In this document: positions 33,438-45,182 of the stretch, piece by piece
Numbering within the stretch: the stretch's first letter is position 1
Layout: each line of letters opens with the position of its first letter
Assembly: GCA_031841125.1 (NCBI GenBank)
Contig: CM063113.1
Coordinates: forward strand, 18,001,312 to 18,065,311
Length of the DNA stretch: 64,000 bases
Source: Acanthococcus lagerstroemiae
Lineage: Eukaryota; Arthropoda; Insecta; Hemiptera; Eriococcidae
Reading direction: 5' to 3'
Position numbers and translations under genes: made by a program
Notes under the pieces: model-generated
Databases searched by the model: none
Told to the model about the DNA's origin: nothing
The model's input: only the letters and a program-made list of their open reading frames with translations

Positions 33438-34730
33438 GTGACCCGTCATGAGAAAACATACCTTAAAGTGAAAATCCTAATTTTGCAATAGAGGTTTAAT
33501 AGGGTGAAAAACTAACTTTTGGTGAAATCGAGTTTTTAACGGGAGGTTGTTGTTCACCTTCGTGGCAACACTGTATCAACTTATGAAGGCCTATTCGACA
33601 TTTCTACCAGTCATTGGTAGCATTCTAAAAAGGGACTTACATGTCTATAATATAGTGTGCCGATGAAGTTCTGGTAACACGCTTCCTACAGGAACTTCAC
33701 AAGTGCCATCTCTCGGGAAACACTTGTATTATTTTTAATGCAGTTTCTCCTGCGCACCATGCAAGTATCAGCTTATTGCGCCGACGGAAACGTTGTTCAG
33801 AATTTTTAGGGTGTTTGCCCACGCGCAGCGCTACAAGCACCCTATTGCAATTGCTTTTTCATTTCTTGAAATAAGAGTGAATTGTTTACAGATCATAGTT
33901 CATTTTTAGTTGAGTTTCAGATTTGGCATTTCGCATTGGCTTTGTTTGATTAATTCGCGTTTGGATTAAGGTATGTTTACCACAAAAACATATACAAGTA
34001 AAGTGAGGTCTAGCATCTTCAATATTGTTTTTTATGGAAACTGAAGAGAACTAAACTCTTAGCCCTTATCATCTCCTTTGAGATGAGTCCAACTTCAGTT
34101 TTTTTGCAGAACATTTTTGTCACTGATCTTGTTATGATTATCCTCCCCGTTACGAATGCAACTTGGAAAGATGAAAATAAAAGATTTCTCATTCTGGCGT
34201 TCGTGCTTTGTGGCATACATTTGTTTTATCGCATGGACGTTGGTACTGTGTCTGAATATTAGCCTCAAAGCTTTAACATTAACATTTTAACATTTCAGAT
34301 TTGGTTTTGTTTTATCAATACCAGTGTAGGTAGTTAGTGCAACAACACCAGGGATGCGGAGAAGTCGGAAGTTTTTGTAGTTTTAGGATAATTTTGAGAA
34401 GTCAGAAGTTGGAAGCTGAAAGTTTAGTTTTTCAGCTTCAGCAAACACCTTCTTACTACCTCGCTATCTGCGAGGTAGCTTGTTTATTTGTATCGAGGTT
34501 TCACGACTGTCATGGGAAAAGAAACGGAGTAACATTCGGCTATTAAATTCCCGAAAATTACGTTTTGGAATGCTCTGATTTCAAAACGCTATATCTCAGT
34601 TGTCAAAAGAGCTAGAGACTTGCGGTAAGTTACATTGGATTCCCCGGGCCTACTTCTATGAAAATTAGTTAAAATCCCATTTTCAACCGTCATCACCCTC
34701 AAGTATGTGTGTTTTCTCGTAACGCGTCAC
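33438..34730 (-). mobile_element. Family B TIR element, copy 4, full ends, split by a nested insertion
   Basis: The ends are GTGACCCGTCATGAGAAAAC at 33,438 and, in reverse complement, GTGACGCGTTACGAGAAAAC at 34,730. Both are followed by an ACATACCTT-like stretch. Element sequence occupies 33,438-33,807 and 34,483-34,730 (about 618 bp together), collinear with copy 2 in reverse. ATTT lies on both sides (33,434-33,437 and 34,731-34,734), a possible 4-bp target duplication. This copy defines the outermost bases of the family. Confidence 0.88.
33808..34482. mobile_element. 675-bp unidentified insertion inside family B copy 4
   Basis: Copy 4 is interrupted exactly where the other copies read through CAGAATTTTT-ATTTGT. 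The insert starts AGGGTGTTTGCCCACGCGCA with a CACCCT complement 30 bases in. Near its other end is a perfect 8-bp-stem hairpin CTACCTCG/CGAGGTAG (34,456-34,478). Only T residues could be duplicated at the target. A Helitron was considered because of the end hairpin, but TC and CTRR termini are not seen. The frames at 34,019-34,546 have no domain. Confidence 0.7.
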
Positions 34731-34734
34731 ATTT

Positions 34735-35350
34735 GTTATTTGTTGTTGACCAGATAACGAAGAACTTATATTCGCAGGGTTTCAAATAACACACCAGCTG
34801 TGTGAAATTTCGATAGCCGATTCTTTTTCTTGAAACGGGTCATTAATGTGAAGGTCTTGAAGGGACTGAGAAATGATTTTACTTAACGCTGTAGAATTCG
34901 TGACTTTTTATATGTCATTTGAGAGGACGTCTATATTTCTCTTCCACAGATTCTAGGTAGGAAGATTTTTCCGCGAAGGGGAGGAGGCAAAGTTGTAGAA
35001 TCAGAGGTATGAGACATGAAATGATGCTCTCTGTGTTGTAAAATCTTTTTTCTTTTCCTCAGAGACGGATTTACCCATCACACAGCGTAGTAGACAATTT
35101 CTCTTTCACTCGAGGGAGATGTTTTTTCCCTTTATGTTGTACCTGCCCCATGAATCATGAATTTTTATTCGAAAAAACCTTACTGCTGTACTGATGGCGG
35201 TCGCCTTATTTGTCTATGTAAGAAAATATGGCTCAGCTTTTCCTCGAAAGCTTTTCAGATCTCAGCTATTCGCTCGTCAGTTCCTTTCTTTTGCCATCAG
35301 GGAAAGACAACGCTTTTAGTAAATAAAATGATTTTCACGCCATTAGTACT
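34735..35350. other. No recognisable gene
   Basis: This is single-copy AT-rich DNA. The plus frame at 35,157-35,423 (88 codons) runs into the next transposon and shows no domain. Confidence 0.4.
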
Positions 35351-35493
35351 CAGTGGCGTAGCCAACCTACTGTCGAGGGGGTCTGGTCTTGACCAAAAGG
35401 GAATGTTATTAGAGGGATGCTAAAATTAGGAAAACCAGTACTTAACGAAATCGCAAGGGGTCCAAACCCCCTCGCTCCCTGACCACGTCATTA
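35351..35493. mobile_element. hAT-like MITE, 143 bp
   Basis: The left end CAGTGGCGTAGCC and the right end in reverse complement TAATGACGTGGTC differ only by transitions. Inside, CGAGGGGGTCTGG pairs with CCAAACCCCCTCG. Flanking 8-mers TTAGTACT (35,343-35,350) and CTAGTATT (35,494-35,501) agree at 6 of 8, which fits a decayed hAT 8-bp target duplication. The first ten bases match one end of the MITE at 55,522-55,694. Confidence 0.65.
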
Positions 35494-35501
35494 CTAGTAT
35501 T

Positions 35502-37199
35502 GACAAACGTAATAATCATCATTTCATTAAACGGAGCTAGCGCGGGCAGACTCTCCTCGACAACGGGGCGAGTTTTGATCGTCTCCATGTTTTTGAAAAT
35601 GAACCTACATGCTTCAGAATTTAAGTTTTTGCGATAAAACGCGCGATTCTTCTCCATTCAACTGTGTCTTAGCACAGTAGTGTAGAACTTGGCGTCACCG
35701 TATTAATGAGCGAGTGTTACCGAAGTCAATTTCCGAACCACAATGACCGAATTGGGAACAAACACGTGCAGAAAATTTGCTTTGAAGAGGGGCCATTGTG
35801 AAGCCCATCTAATTGACTCGTTCACCAGCCTCACTGACATCGACATTCCAATGCTGGTGTTATAATCTTACACGTACGTTATTGACAACCACTGGAGAAG
35901 TTATCATCCAGCAAATACACTGCTCCACCATTATGTGGCTTTGGGAAACAATGACAGGGTATTTCTCATATATTTTTTCGCTTTCGACGGCGAAACGTGC
36001 CGATAGTAATTCTTTTATTCGGTGTCGTGTAAATACCGGGCGAAACAGCGACAGCGGGAATGTGGTAAAACATCATCTCCGAATCCGTTATGGTACAGCC
36101 GAAAATTGAGCAAAATGGTGGGCATATGCGACGAGGAAGCAATAAGCACAGGACAGACTCCGTCGCTCCGTGTAGCCGCGGCAATCCAAGCCGGGCTCAT
36201 CTGTATGCCAGTCGAATATCGCGCGGATTGCGGTTGAATTTGGACGGGCTTTTTCATACATCAGTTAATGTGTGTGTAGCAGTGACGACCGGAAAACGCA
36301 AAGCTCTGCTCGTTCAGTGTCCTACTGGGCAGAAATTTCATCTCGAATTTTTGATATCGTTGGATCATTACGCATTGTGTCATCTGGCTTGATGCAGGGC
36401 CTCGAACCGTGCTGGGTTCTCGCCACAAAGCTGTAACCACGGACTGGCTGTTCTATTCGTTCTTATACTCCCCAGTGGTGGATTGGGAATATGAGCAGTT
36501 TGGGTTCCCATTCTCTTCAAAGTTTATTTCATAGCTGACTTATAAAAATATCGATGAAAGAAAAATTTATTAGTCGTGTAAATAAGTGAATCATTAGAAT
36601 TTTGATACTGTAACACGGAGTGACGTTGCTTGGTTTCTTCTGTACTTTTTTTTTTTTTGAAATTGTACGAGAAATGTTTAGTTCAGACCGCAACAAAGGC
36701 ATTTGGAATGAAAAAACGAATGTATAGAAAGCGTGTGTATTGATCGATTGTAAAAACAGATCTTAATTCAAGTGCTAAAACATATCAACGGTGACTGCAC
36801 TAAACTGTTGTCCTGGCTGACCGATCGAGGGAGAAAAAAGAACGGTGAATCATGAGAAGAAGAAGAAGGAGAACGTGTTTTGAAAAAATCAGTACCCGAA
36901 GTACAGGAATGCAGGAGACAAAAAACTTTGTCAGACACTCGCATCATAGTACGCAGAAAGTAGCCAGGCAGGATGGTTTATACGGAAATGTCCATTGGAG
37001 AGGAGAGGGTCGCTGTGTTTTCAAGTTTGACGCGTTGTATAGACTGTAGAAACTATGGGTTAGCGAACTAGGATATTTTTTGTAATTATGGTGGGACATT
37101 GCGGAGTATATTCCGATTTTTTTCCCAAAATTTGGAAACTGTTTGATTCTTGTCCCCTCAATAAATTCGCTTATCTTCGTGAGTTACCTGAATATGAGA
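35502..37199. other. Single-copy CpG-bearing sequence
   Basis: Bases 35,640-36,430 are relatively GC- and CpG-rich, with overlapping frames of 70-100 codons on both strands (35,813-36,392). No frame shows a domain. The two-strand openness reflects composition. The stretch has no partner in the window, so it could be conserved noncoding sequence or an undetected exon. Confidence 0.4.
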
Positions 37200-37700
37200 C
37201 CCAAGAGAACCTGGAGGATTCGTAAAAAGTCCTAAGAAAAACTTGAAGAATTTTAACTTGCAGAGGATGAATAATCATAAAAGCTTGAGTGAGTATAAGA
37301 TGAGCTGGATCGGGTCTTAATGAGAGTCATAATGTAGTGTGAATGTGTCGTGCAGAATCATACTCCAGCCTCAATGAGTCCCACACGGGCTTAAATTAAT
37401 TTTAATACACAGTCAGAGTGAGTCTTAGTGAACTTTGAATGAATTGTGATTGAGGGTACACCATTGATGATGGCATAACAGCTGAAAGCGCTCTGGACTA
37501 CTGAAGAAGAAAAAGTGGATTGGCACACCCTACAAATGAAATGGAAAATGGAAAAATTAAATGAGTTTTGATAGAGTTTAAATGATTCATGGCCATACCA
37601 AACGAGTCCACATTTCGCAACTTGGTCTAATTTTAATAGAGTTTTAATGAGTCAGGGCCATAACCAAGAGAGTTTACATTTTGAGACTTGTCTTGCACCT
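37200..37700. repeat. Degenerate GAGTC/AATGAGTC-type simple DNA
   Basis: GGTCTTAATGAGAGTC, CTCAATGAGTCC, AGAGTGAGTCTTAGTG, GAGTTTTAATGAGTC and GAGTTTAAATGATTC recur over about 500 bp. The motif is related to the reverse complement of the block at 47,510-47,700. Confidence 0.55.
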
Positions 37701-40700
37701 TTGGTAGAAGAGAAAATTGATTTCTCGTCCCTCCCTTGTTGAAATTTACACCTCCGAGAATTTAGTTTGTCCTCTTGATGCAAGTGAGCTGGTTACGGCA
37801 TTAAAATGAGGCTTGAAGGACTATATACAATCATAGAGCCTGGATGGAAATGAGTCCTCATAACAGAATCTAAGTTATTAGTCGCAACAACCTCTGATTT
37901 AGTTTCAAGCTTCGGTTGAATCTTAAGATATTCTAAAAGGGTGTTGAGGGGATATGCATTGAAACACCGCCATTTAGGACTTAGTTTCCGTTTATTCAAA
38001 TTGAAATCATCTTTCTGTTCCTTCCATATTGAGACGAATAATCGAAGCTTGGGACTCAACATGTGCTCTACAGAATGAGTACCCGAAAGGGAACCTTTTT
38101 GAAGTGGAAGAGCGGTCTTAGGTTCTATATGTTAGTTCTGCCAGCTCTGAGATCTCGTCTTCGCCAATCCCACGCAATGAACTTGGTTGAAGGTCTGTTA
38201 GTGTTTTGAATTCTGTTGATGTTCCCCATCGTCTCTGGCCACATTTCACGCGCGATTTACTCTTATTAATATAAGGAGCTATATTCGCGCGCTCCCATCG
38301 AACGTGTAATTTCTCGGGTCCATTGTCGTGGGTCACGGTGTGTTACGGGCTGACAGACTGAGGCTCGCAGCATTCGGCGGGCTACGGCAATGCTCGAGAC
38401 GTGTATCGTACAACCATTCATACGTTCAAGGACCAGAGCGTCCATACGTAAACGATTTTTTAAACACCGAAAATTTCATTGTCAACAATAGCTCTCCCGC
38501 TTGGTCAGTGGCAATAAAACGACGGCCCGCTAATGAAGAGTTCCTCGAGTCTGTATACAGAAAAGTCATTAAGCTGCTCTTATCGACGACAGATGCTCTC
38601 GCTCTTCAGTCGAGTCTCGAACGGGTTTAAATGATTCTTAATCGGATTCCTCCTTTCATGCCGTATATATAGGAAATATAACTTGAAATTAATTTATTGC
38701 CGGAGTGAGAGGACTGGTGCATTGCTAATGAACTTCCGAATTCGGTGCAGCTCCTTCATTTCTCTCTCGCACTCCGCTTTCATTTTACGAAATGGTTTGG
38801 TTGTCTCGCGGTTACACATTTTCATGCAAACGTCGCCGCGAGACCAGCCTCGTCTTCAGTCCCAGAAGCTGTGGCGCGAATTTGTTCGCGCCAAAAGCTA
38901 CCGAAAATCGTAAAAAACGCTTTTAACAGCCGGCGTTGATGTTGTATCGAGGAACGGTTAATAAATGCGACGACCTCGTACGACAAAATTAGCCCCGAAA
39001 GGTGAAACGTTGATCAGCTCCGTCACTTTCATATAATAGCAGTACATGCTTTACCTCAGAGCGTGTTGATTCGAATTATTTTAGCCCCGAGTTATGCAAG
39101 TAAATAAATTCTACCGGGCACGACTTTCAGGCACATGTTTTTATCGCTGATGGTAATTTTCTGTCCTTGCCTGCTCCTCATATTGTATGCTCGGTCTTAC
39201 CCTCTCTCGATCTCTCGTGTCTTTTTTTTTAAAGTTTCAGTTTTAATAGCTTCACTTTGTCTTTAGTACCCTCCTTTTCACGCTTCCTTTTCCGTTTAGT
39301 TGCGCCCCACGGTCTCATAAAATACACCTGTAGTACGTCTTTTATATTTTGGTGGCTCGCTCGACTGGTATACGCTGGGTGCACTAGCGATACTGGAGGC
39401 AAAGGATTTTCGCGTTCGAGTTTTAAAGGCGTATCGTGAATATTGAGGACCAGAGTTTGAATTCCACTGTTTTCTACAAGCAGCAGTCTGTATCCGATGT
39501 AGATTGGAGCCGAAAAAAGTGAGATAGTCGACCACGTCTTCGAAATGCAGAAATAAAATAAAAATTCTCGGGGGCTTCGTCTCGTGATTGTTTGAGCCGT
39601 GGGTACTTTGCTTCCTATCTGCCGGTTCAACCCCTGGTTTAGCTGCTTTTTAGCACAACTAGACAGGATTCACTTCATATCGGTGTTTGATAGAAACCTA
39701 TTCCTGCATTTCTGTTTGCATATCTGACCCGCTTCGCGGCTCGTGTAAACCACGCAGACTAGAGGGAATTAGATGGAGGAACACTGGTGTCTAGCTTGTA
39801 ACATTGTACCTATAAATTATTACAAAATCAGACGCATTATTTGGTGCTCAGTTTTCCTCACATTTGGTTTCCAAGCTTGAAACTGACTAAATAAGTATTA
39901 TTTTACGCCGGTATCCCTAGTTGTACCGGCAGGTATAGATATAGGTACCTACTTAATGTCGGATAGATAAATGTTCCTTTGGAGTGGGTAGGTAAACATG
40001 TGTACCAAATTGGAAGTTTTTGATTAGTAATAATGAGGGTGTGCGTATGACAATGAACGACATTTGTAGTTGTAGATATTGCATATTTTCATATTTTAAT
40101 ACAGGAAACACACGATACATTCTTACATACAGACAATAAACAATGACAACTGGTTTCTGTTCTGAAACTTGCGGAAGTTTACGATAGAAAATTGCTTCAA
40201 CGCGTATTGCATTCAATTGGCTGGTCCTGATTTATTTGCAGTTTTTCGCTTGATATTTGTGCTATTCAGACGAAAATTTTAGTGTTTTTAGAAATGTTAT
40301 CAGATAATTAAAAGAAATCCTGAACATATTCTCCAAAAACTGAAATTCTAGGGCTTTTGGAAATGATATGGAACTGAAAATGGGCCGTGTGGTAATACAC
40401 ACATCAGTACGGAACAATATCCAAGTATACTGTGATCGCATTAAATCAGATATATGTAATGGTAATAATTAGGAACTTTGAGTTATTCATTTTGAAAATT
40501 TCAGATTTTCAACCCTTAATAATTTCCAAAAGGAGACAGTTACAACCGCCAAATTTTAAGTTCAATATAGAACACTTCCAAAAAGTCCAAGTCGAAAATA
40601 ATTAGGATGTCCAGAGGAGCAGAAGTTTGTGGTCCCCCTCTTAATAAGGGTACTAAAACATTTTTTTGAGTCTAAAATCTTTTCAGAGTTCATACGAATA

Positions 40701-40923
40701 AATTCAGAAAATACGAATCTTCCAGCCCTAACGGTTCACCCGCTAACGTCGAACAAATACACAAACAGACACATAAACACTTTTATCTATATTAGAAATG
40801 TATCCCTAATTCAGGCAACCTGGGTAATGACTTGAGCTTCCTCTCTTAATCAGTAAAATTGAGCACCAATAAGAAAACTTGAAATCTAATGAGAATTCTG
40901 GTCAAATGAACATCTAAAATACT
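37701..40923. other. Single-copy noncoding sequence, CpG-bearing in the middle
   Basis: Bases 38,300-39,000 and 39,280-39,640 carry many CpG sites and open frames on both strands (100 codons plus at 38,328, 133 codons minus at 39,229). No domain is recognised. Bases 39,700-40,920 are AT-rich. The TAGGTACCTAC word occurs at 39,941. Confidence 0.4.
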
Positions 40924-41592
40924 ATGGAAGAAGTCAAATTTGTGGAACACTATCTTCCCTATTTAACAAAATTTTATCTGAACAGAAATAGTACCTTACG
41001 TGTGAAAAAAGCTCAATCAATTATAGATTTCAAGAAAGCTCAGTACCTCGGTCAAAGCATTTTGTTGGAAGGTGGAAAAGACAAGAAAATACAAGCCAGA
41101 ATAAGGGCAGGGTTGTAAGGCGTTCTGGAACTTGAATTATATTTTCAAAAGCAAAATGAAGATTAGCACCAAAGTCAAAATACTGGAAAGCGCACAGACT
41201 TAAGCGCTATTCAGGAAAACTCAAAATTTAATGCTGAGATTTATTCTAGGTTACAAACTGGAAGACAAAATTAAAATTCAGGACATATACAATAACAAAA
41301 TCAATCAACAATGAATACAAAATTAAAAAATTAAATACTGTGACCATGTGGCAAGAGGGTCAAATGAAAGGTGGATTGTAAGGTCGGACTATATGGCTGC
41401 CATATAGGAGAGGGCGATCGGCTGCATGGTGATTGAAACGAAATCTTAAAAGAAATAATTCCGAGTTGGGGAAGCAGAGCGCAAAATAGAAAAGAATGGA
41501 AGTGGATGGTGGAGGCTTATGCCCAGCGATGGGTGAGTTGAGAATCGGTGGTGATGTCGCCTTGACTCAGGCTGTTATTGTTATTATTATTA
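40924..41592 (+). pseudogene. RTE-type retrotransposon 3' end with TTATTG/ATT tail (broken)
   Basis: The reading VKKAQSIIDFKKAQYLGQSI, then DKKIQARIRAG, frameshifts to FWNLNYIFKSKMKISTKVKI. Stops follow, then CDHVARGSNERWI, and the last frame reads RAQNRKEWKWMVEAYAQRWVS. This is the order of the thumb and C-terminus of BovB/RTE reverse transcriptase: a YLG box, IQ-RI-AG, the FW-L basic stretch, the GHVAR motif and an EAYAQ-W end. After the stop comes GCCTTGACTCAGGCTG and a tail TTATTGTTATTATTATTATT, a normal LINE 3' terminus. Several frame changes make it inactive. Confidence 0.82.
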
Positions 41593-43370
41593 TTGGATTC
41601 AATTAGTTATAATTACATACTAAAATCCTTAGAAAATATCGGTATCCCTCAACATTTGATAGACCTCATACAAAATATGTATTCTGGCCTGAAATCAAGA
41701 ATAAAACTGGAAGCTTCTGGAGACTACTTTGAAATTCAAAATGGTATCCGACTAGGAAATTCACTATCCCTAACCATTTTCAATTGTGTCCTCGGAGAAG
41801 CATTTAATTTACTGGTTTGGGGAAATGAAAGAAAATTCAGATCAGCTGTGTGGAACAGAAACGTACCACAAACACAAACGTTTGGCTGTGACATGAAACC
41901 CAGCGCTCAAGTGAGATGTTTTGAACTTGTGTCAGTTTTGCTCATGCCTTACTCCTATCATTGGCCTTTCACGCTGTTCGAAGAGGGCTATATTAATGAC
42001 TAACTGGCTGACTAAACACTCTTTATTCGCGTGCGAGTACCACGTTCCTTGTATCAGCCTGTATTCCTTTGCAAGCATCACGTTCCTTGTACTAGCCTGC
42101 GAGCACTACACTCTGCTAGTGTATCATTTTGCAGACAAGTCTGCAACCACGGGAGAGCATTTTCATGTCTGCTTTGCGGACTGCACCTACATGAGAATAT
42201 TGTCGTCCGCTACGCCCCGCAGAGCACGTTGCGCTAAATATTTTTTGGCACGCTCATTTTTTGGACACTACGTTCGCTGGAAGATGACATTCTCATGTCG
42301 GCGCAGTCCGCAAAGCAAACATGAAAATGCTCTCCCGTGGTTGCAGATTCGTCAGCAAGATGATGCTCTAGCAGAGCGTAGTGCTTGCAGGCTGGTACAA
42401 AGAACGTGATGCTCGCAGAAAAATACAGGCTGATACAAGGAGTGTGGTACTCGCAGGCAAATGGAGAGTGTTGGATTCAGTCAGTATTATTATTATTTTC
42501 GTAACGCTCTTTTCGTCACGCTCCAAAGTAATGCTTTTTTCCTTTGTGTGCCAAAGTAAAGACATAAAAGTGCCAACAGTATTAATGGACACAACGTAAC
42601 AAATCTTAGATTTGTAGACGATGTAGTGTTGTTTGTTTCTTCTTCTACGGAACTGAAATACATGTTTACTGAACTAAAAGTTGAAGGAAATAAAGCAGAG
42701 CTATCTAGCAATATTATAAAAACAAAAATACTGAACGCCTCCTCATTACTAAGGATATTATACCGAACAAGAAAAAAATTTCAATATAGAAGGAAGTAGT
42801 CTACCTCGAACAGCTTATAACCTGGGAAAGACAAATGGAGAAAGAGATTGACGGGCTAATTTCTTTAGTATGGACTAAATATTGGTCCTTGAAAAACATG
42901 TTTAAAGGACCTTTTAAAATTCAAAATTAAAGTGATACATTCAATATGTGTGTAGTTCCCACGTTGCCCTATGGATGTCGGACCTGGAAATTAAATAGCA
43001 GGAAGAGAAATTGACTCAAAATTACACAAAACAGTATGGAAAGATCAATACTTAGTTTGAAAAAACTTGACCACATCCCTTTGAAAAACATTAAAATTAG
43101 ACAGCCTAATAATAGTGAACTAATTGAGTACTGCAAAAGGACGAAATGGAAGTGGGCAGGCCATGTAGCTCGAATGGATACAATCCGACTGGCTTATATA
43201 TATTCAGGTAACTATTAAAAGAAACGGAAGAGACCGAATATTAAATGGAGGGATGATCTCATACAATTTGTAATGTATCATAACTATAGTTGCTCAAAAC
43301 CGTCCAGAATGGAAGAAACTGAAGGACACCTTTGTTCATCGTGGGCTGGGAATTCATTACAAGTGGACTA
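41593..43370 (+). pseudogene. RTE-type reverse transcriptase, palm to C-terminus, split by a palindromic insertion
   Basis: This relic starts inside the RT palm with LDSISYNYILKSLENIGIPQ, LIDLIQNMYSGLKSRIKLE, IQNGIRLGNSLSLTIFNCVL and GEAFNLLVW. An insertion of about 725 bp (roughly 41,835-42,560) follows. The RT then resumes with NSINGHNVTNLRFVDDVVLF (FVDD, the YADD-box equivalent, at 42,611-42,622). Further on are PTLPYGCRTW, TQNSMERSILSL, KWKWAGHVARM (box at 43,153-43,176), KRPNIKWRDDLIQF and QNRPEWKKLKDTFVHRGLG. Frameshifts and stops are present. The 5' end abuts the tail of the preceding LINE without a gap. Confidence 0.87.
42004..42485. mobile_element. Palindromic (foldback) element inside the RTE reverse transcriptase
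   Basis: The left arm 42,004-42,215 and right arm 42,270-42,485 are imperfect inverted copies. They share GCAACCACGGGAGAGCATTT, TGCTTTGCGGACTGC, CATGAGAAT and TGCGAGTACCAC with GTATCAGCCTGTAT. Each arm also has short direct subrepeats of the form GCGAGYACCACGTTCCTTGT and GCAAGCATCACGTTCTTTGT, about 28-38 bp apart. The spacer is about 54 bp. The element, with about 100-170 bp of extra sequence on each side, interrupts the RT palm. No transposase frame is seen. Confidence 0.85.
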
Positions 43371-43399
43371 GTAATATTTCAGTAGCCGTAAGAAAGGTA

Positions 43400-43485
43400 A
43401 TTGATATCTATGTATCAGTCTACCTATCAGTCAATCTTTTCGTGTTTACCTACCTGTCTACCTGTCTGTTTATTTATCTATCTTA
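43400..43485. repeat. Degenerate TCTA/CCTG tetranucleotide tract
   Basis: TATCTATGTATCAGTCTACC, TACCTACCTGTCTACCTGTC and TTTATTTATCTATCTTACC form a short imperfect tetranucleotide array just after the LINE 3' end. It may be the decayed tail of that LINE. Confidence 0.6.
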
Positions 43486-45180
43486 CCATCGGTTTAAAAG
43501 GGCTGGCTGTGTGACCGGCTGTCTACTTAAATAACCATCCCCTTAAGGTGGCGTTAATTGGGTACAGTACCTTACTTCGCATAATATTTTCGAATGACTG
43601 CAGAAGAACCTATAAAGTGGCCAACACATTCTCACTGCCACTGTTATTAATGCCATTGATAAACGAAATTTTAAACAGTGAGGCGCCTCAAACTACTCCT
43701 GCAAGAGAATCCGCGGGTGCCTCCGTGCAAATTTTCCGGATTTCCAAATTCATATCTCCAACGAATCTGTACCGTCAGTAGGCCGTCGGAGATGGAAATC
43801 AGACTAGCTAAGAATACTCGGAATTTCTCTCCAGGTCGTGGAATCGCGTTGGCATGAATTTTTCAGTCCTCGTTATAAGTTTTTCGGTGACATTCGAAGA
43901 ATTCGAGCGTTATAAATTTCCCGCTTTTATAAATTAAACGCGCGATGACACTGCTAAATACCTTCATCTGTTAAGATTGAAATTCCATCGAGGTCTTAAT
44001 CAGTTGAATGAAATTTCGCGAGTAATAAAAGTCGCCTTTAGAAGCCTCGGCTCGGTACTACACGGCGCGCGGATACCAGCGGATCTGCGATGCTGCGATA
44101 CTAGGAAGCTGGGAAAATTTCATGAACCGGCGTGAACTCGCGTTCCGCGTTCCTCGGTTATTAAAAACCGAGCAAGTTTTCGGTTCAAAGAAAAGGGCAT
44201 TATCAAAAAAGTAAACATTTTCTTTTATTCATTCATGAATATTTAAAAACGCGGCAATACGAGCGCACAGAAAGCGAGGAACGCGAGCGAGAGCGAACTC
44301 GCGGCGACCGCAGTACTCGGAATGCATTTTGTCAGAAAAAATTTGGCCGATCGTAATTTTAAAGCACTCTGTGCGGGTACACACTTTCTCGCGAAAGATT
44401 CGATGCTTTTCTTCGGTGTTTTCACGAGTCGGCATACGGCCGCATGTTTGCTGGAAAAAGTAAAAAATAAACAAACGCTTTTTCTCTTCTTTTTTTTTTA
44501 TCATTTTCGCGAAGAGAGAAAAAGAAACGGTGGTATCAGTTATGAAAAATGATACTTCGAGATGAACTTGTTGGTACGTAACAAATGTTTTTCGGTTTCC
44601 AGACTAGTGCGCGGGGTTTTCAACAGAGACTTGTGTCGGTTATGGATTCTTCCTTCTACATTCGAAGCTTTTTCCGGCACCGCACCGGGGTAATTTATAA
44701 CGAAATCTAGAAATTCTAACTGAAAGAGACAAATGCGAAGAAAATATTTCTATAATGGAAATGAAAAGCACGAATGCGGACTTACAAGCGCAGCGGAATG
44801 TAAGCTCATTATAATCAAATCGTTGCTACTTTATCTGCAATGCACGAGAACCTGAAACAGGAAAACCGTACCGGCAGCTAAATTTTTTCCAATTAGATTC
44901 GTGTCTGTTTGCGTTTTGACTGCGGGCGTGTGTTGATTCGAGGATACATTGAGTAGTAGGATTGTTAATCAAAAATTCAAGCCAGAATGGTTTCGAAGAA
45001 TCGCGCCTTGTACCGAGAAGAATTGTACAGCGTCAAATGCTGACTATATGGGTTCCAATTGCTGCACAAAGTTTTGATTACCATTCGAAAGAATCTGGAA
45101 TGGGTTCAGAGGTTTAGCTTTCCTCTTCACCTTGCTCCGGCAAGTTGTAAGGTAGTGGCACACAGTATTGGAACACTATA
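43486..45180. other. Single-copy CpG-bearing sequence
   Basis: CpG is frequent, with words like TTTCGCGA and CGCGTT. Overlapping frames at 44,229-44,552 on both strands show no domain. There is no repeat partner in the window. Confidence 0.4.
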
Positions 45181-45182
45181 AA

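Noticed and set aside
33808..34482. Helitron
   Set aside because: The end hairpin is suggestive, but TC at the 5' end, CTRR at the 3' end and an A/T target are not seen in either orientation.
34456..34485. A let-7-like microRNA because of a GAGGTAG word
   Set aside because: The stem is only 8 bp and the sequence after the seed does not match the family.
38328..38630. 100-codon plus-strand frame as an exon
   Set aside because: No domain is recognised. CpG-rich composition opens frames on both strands nearby. Left as single-copy noncoding unless transcripts show otherwise.
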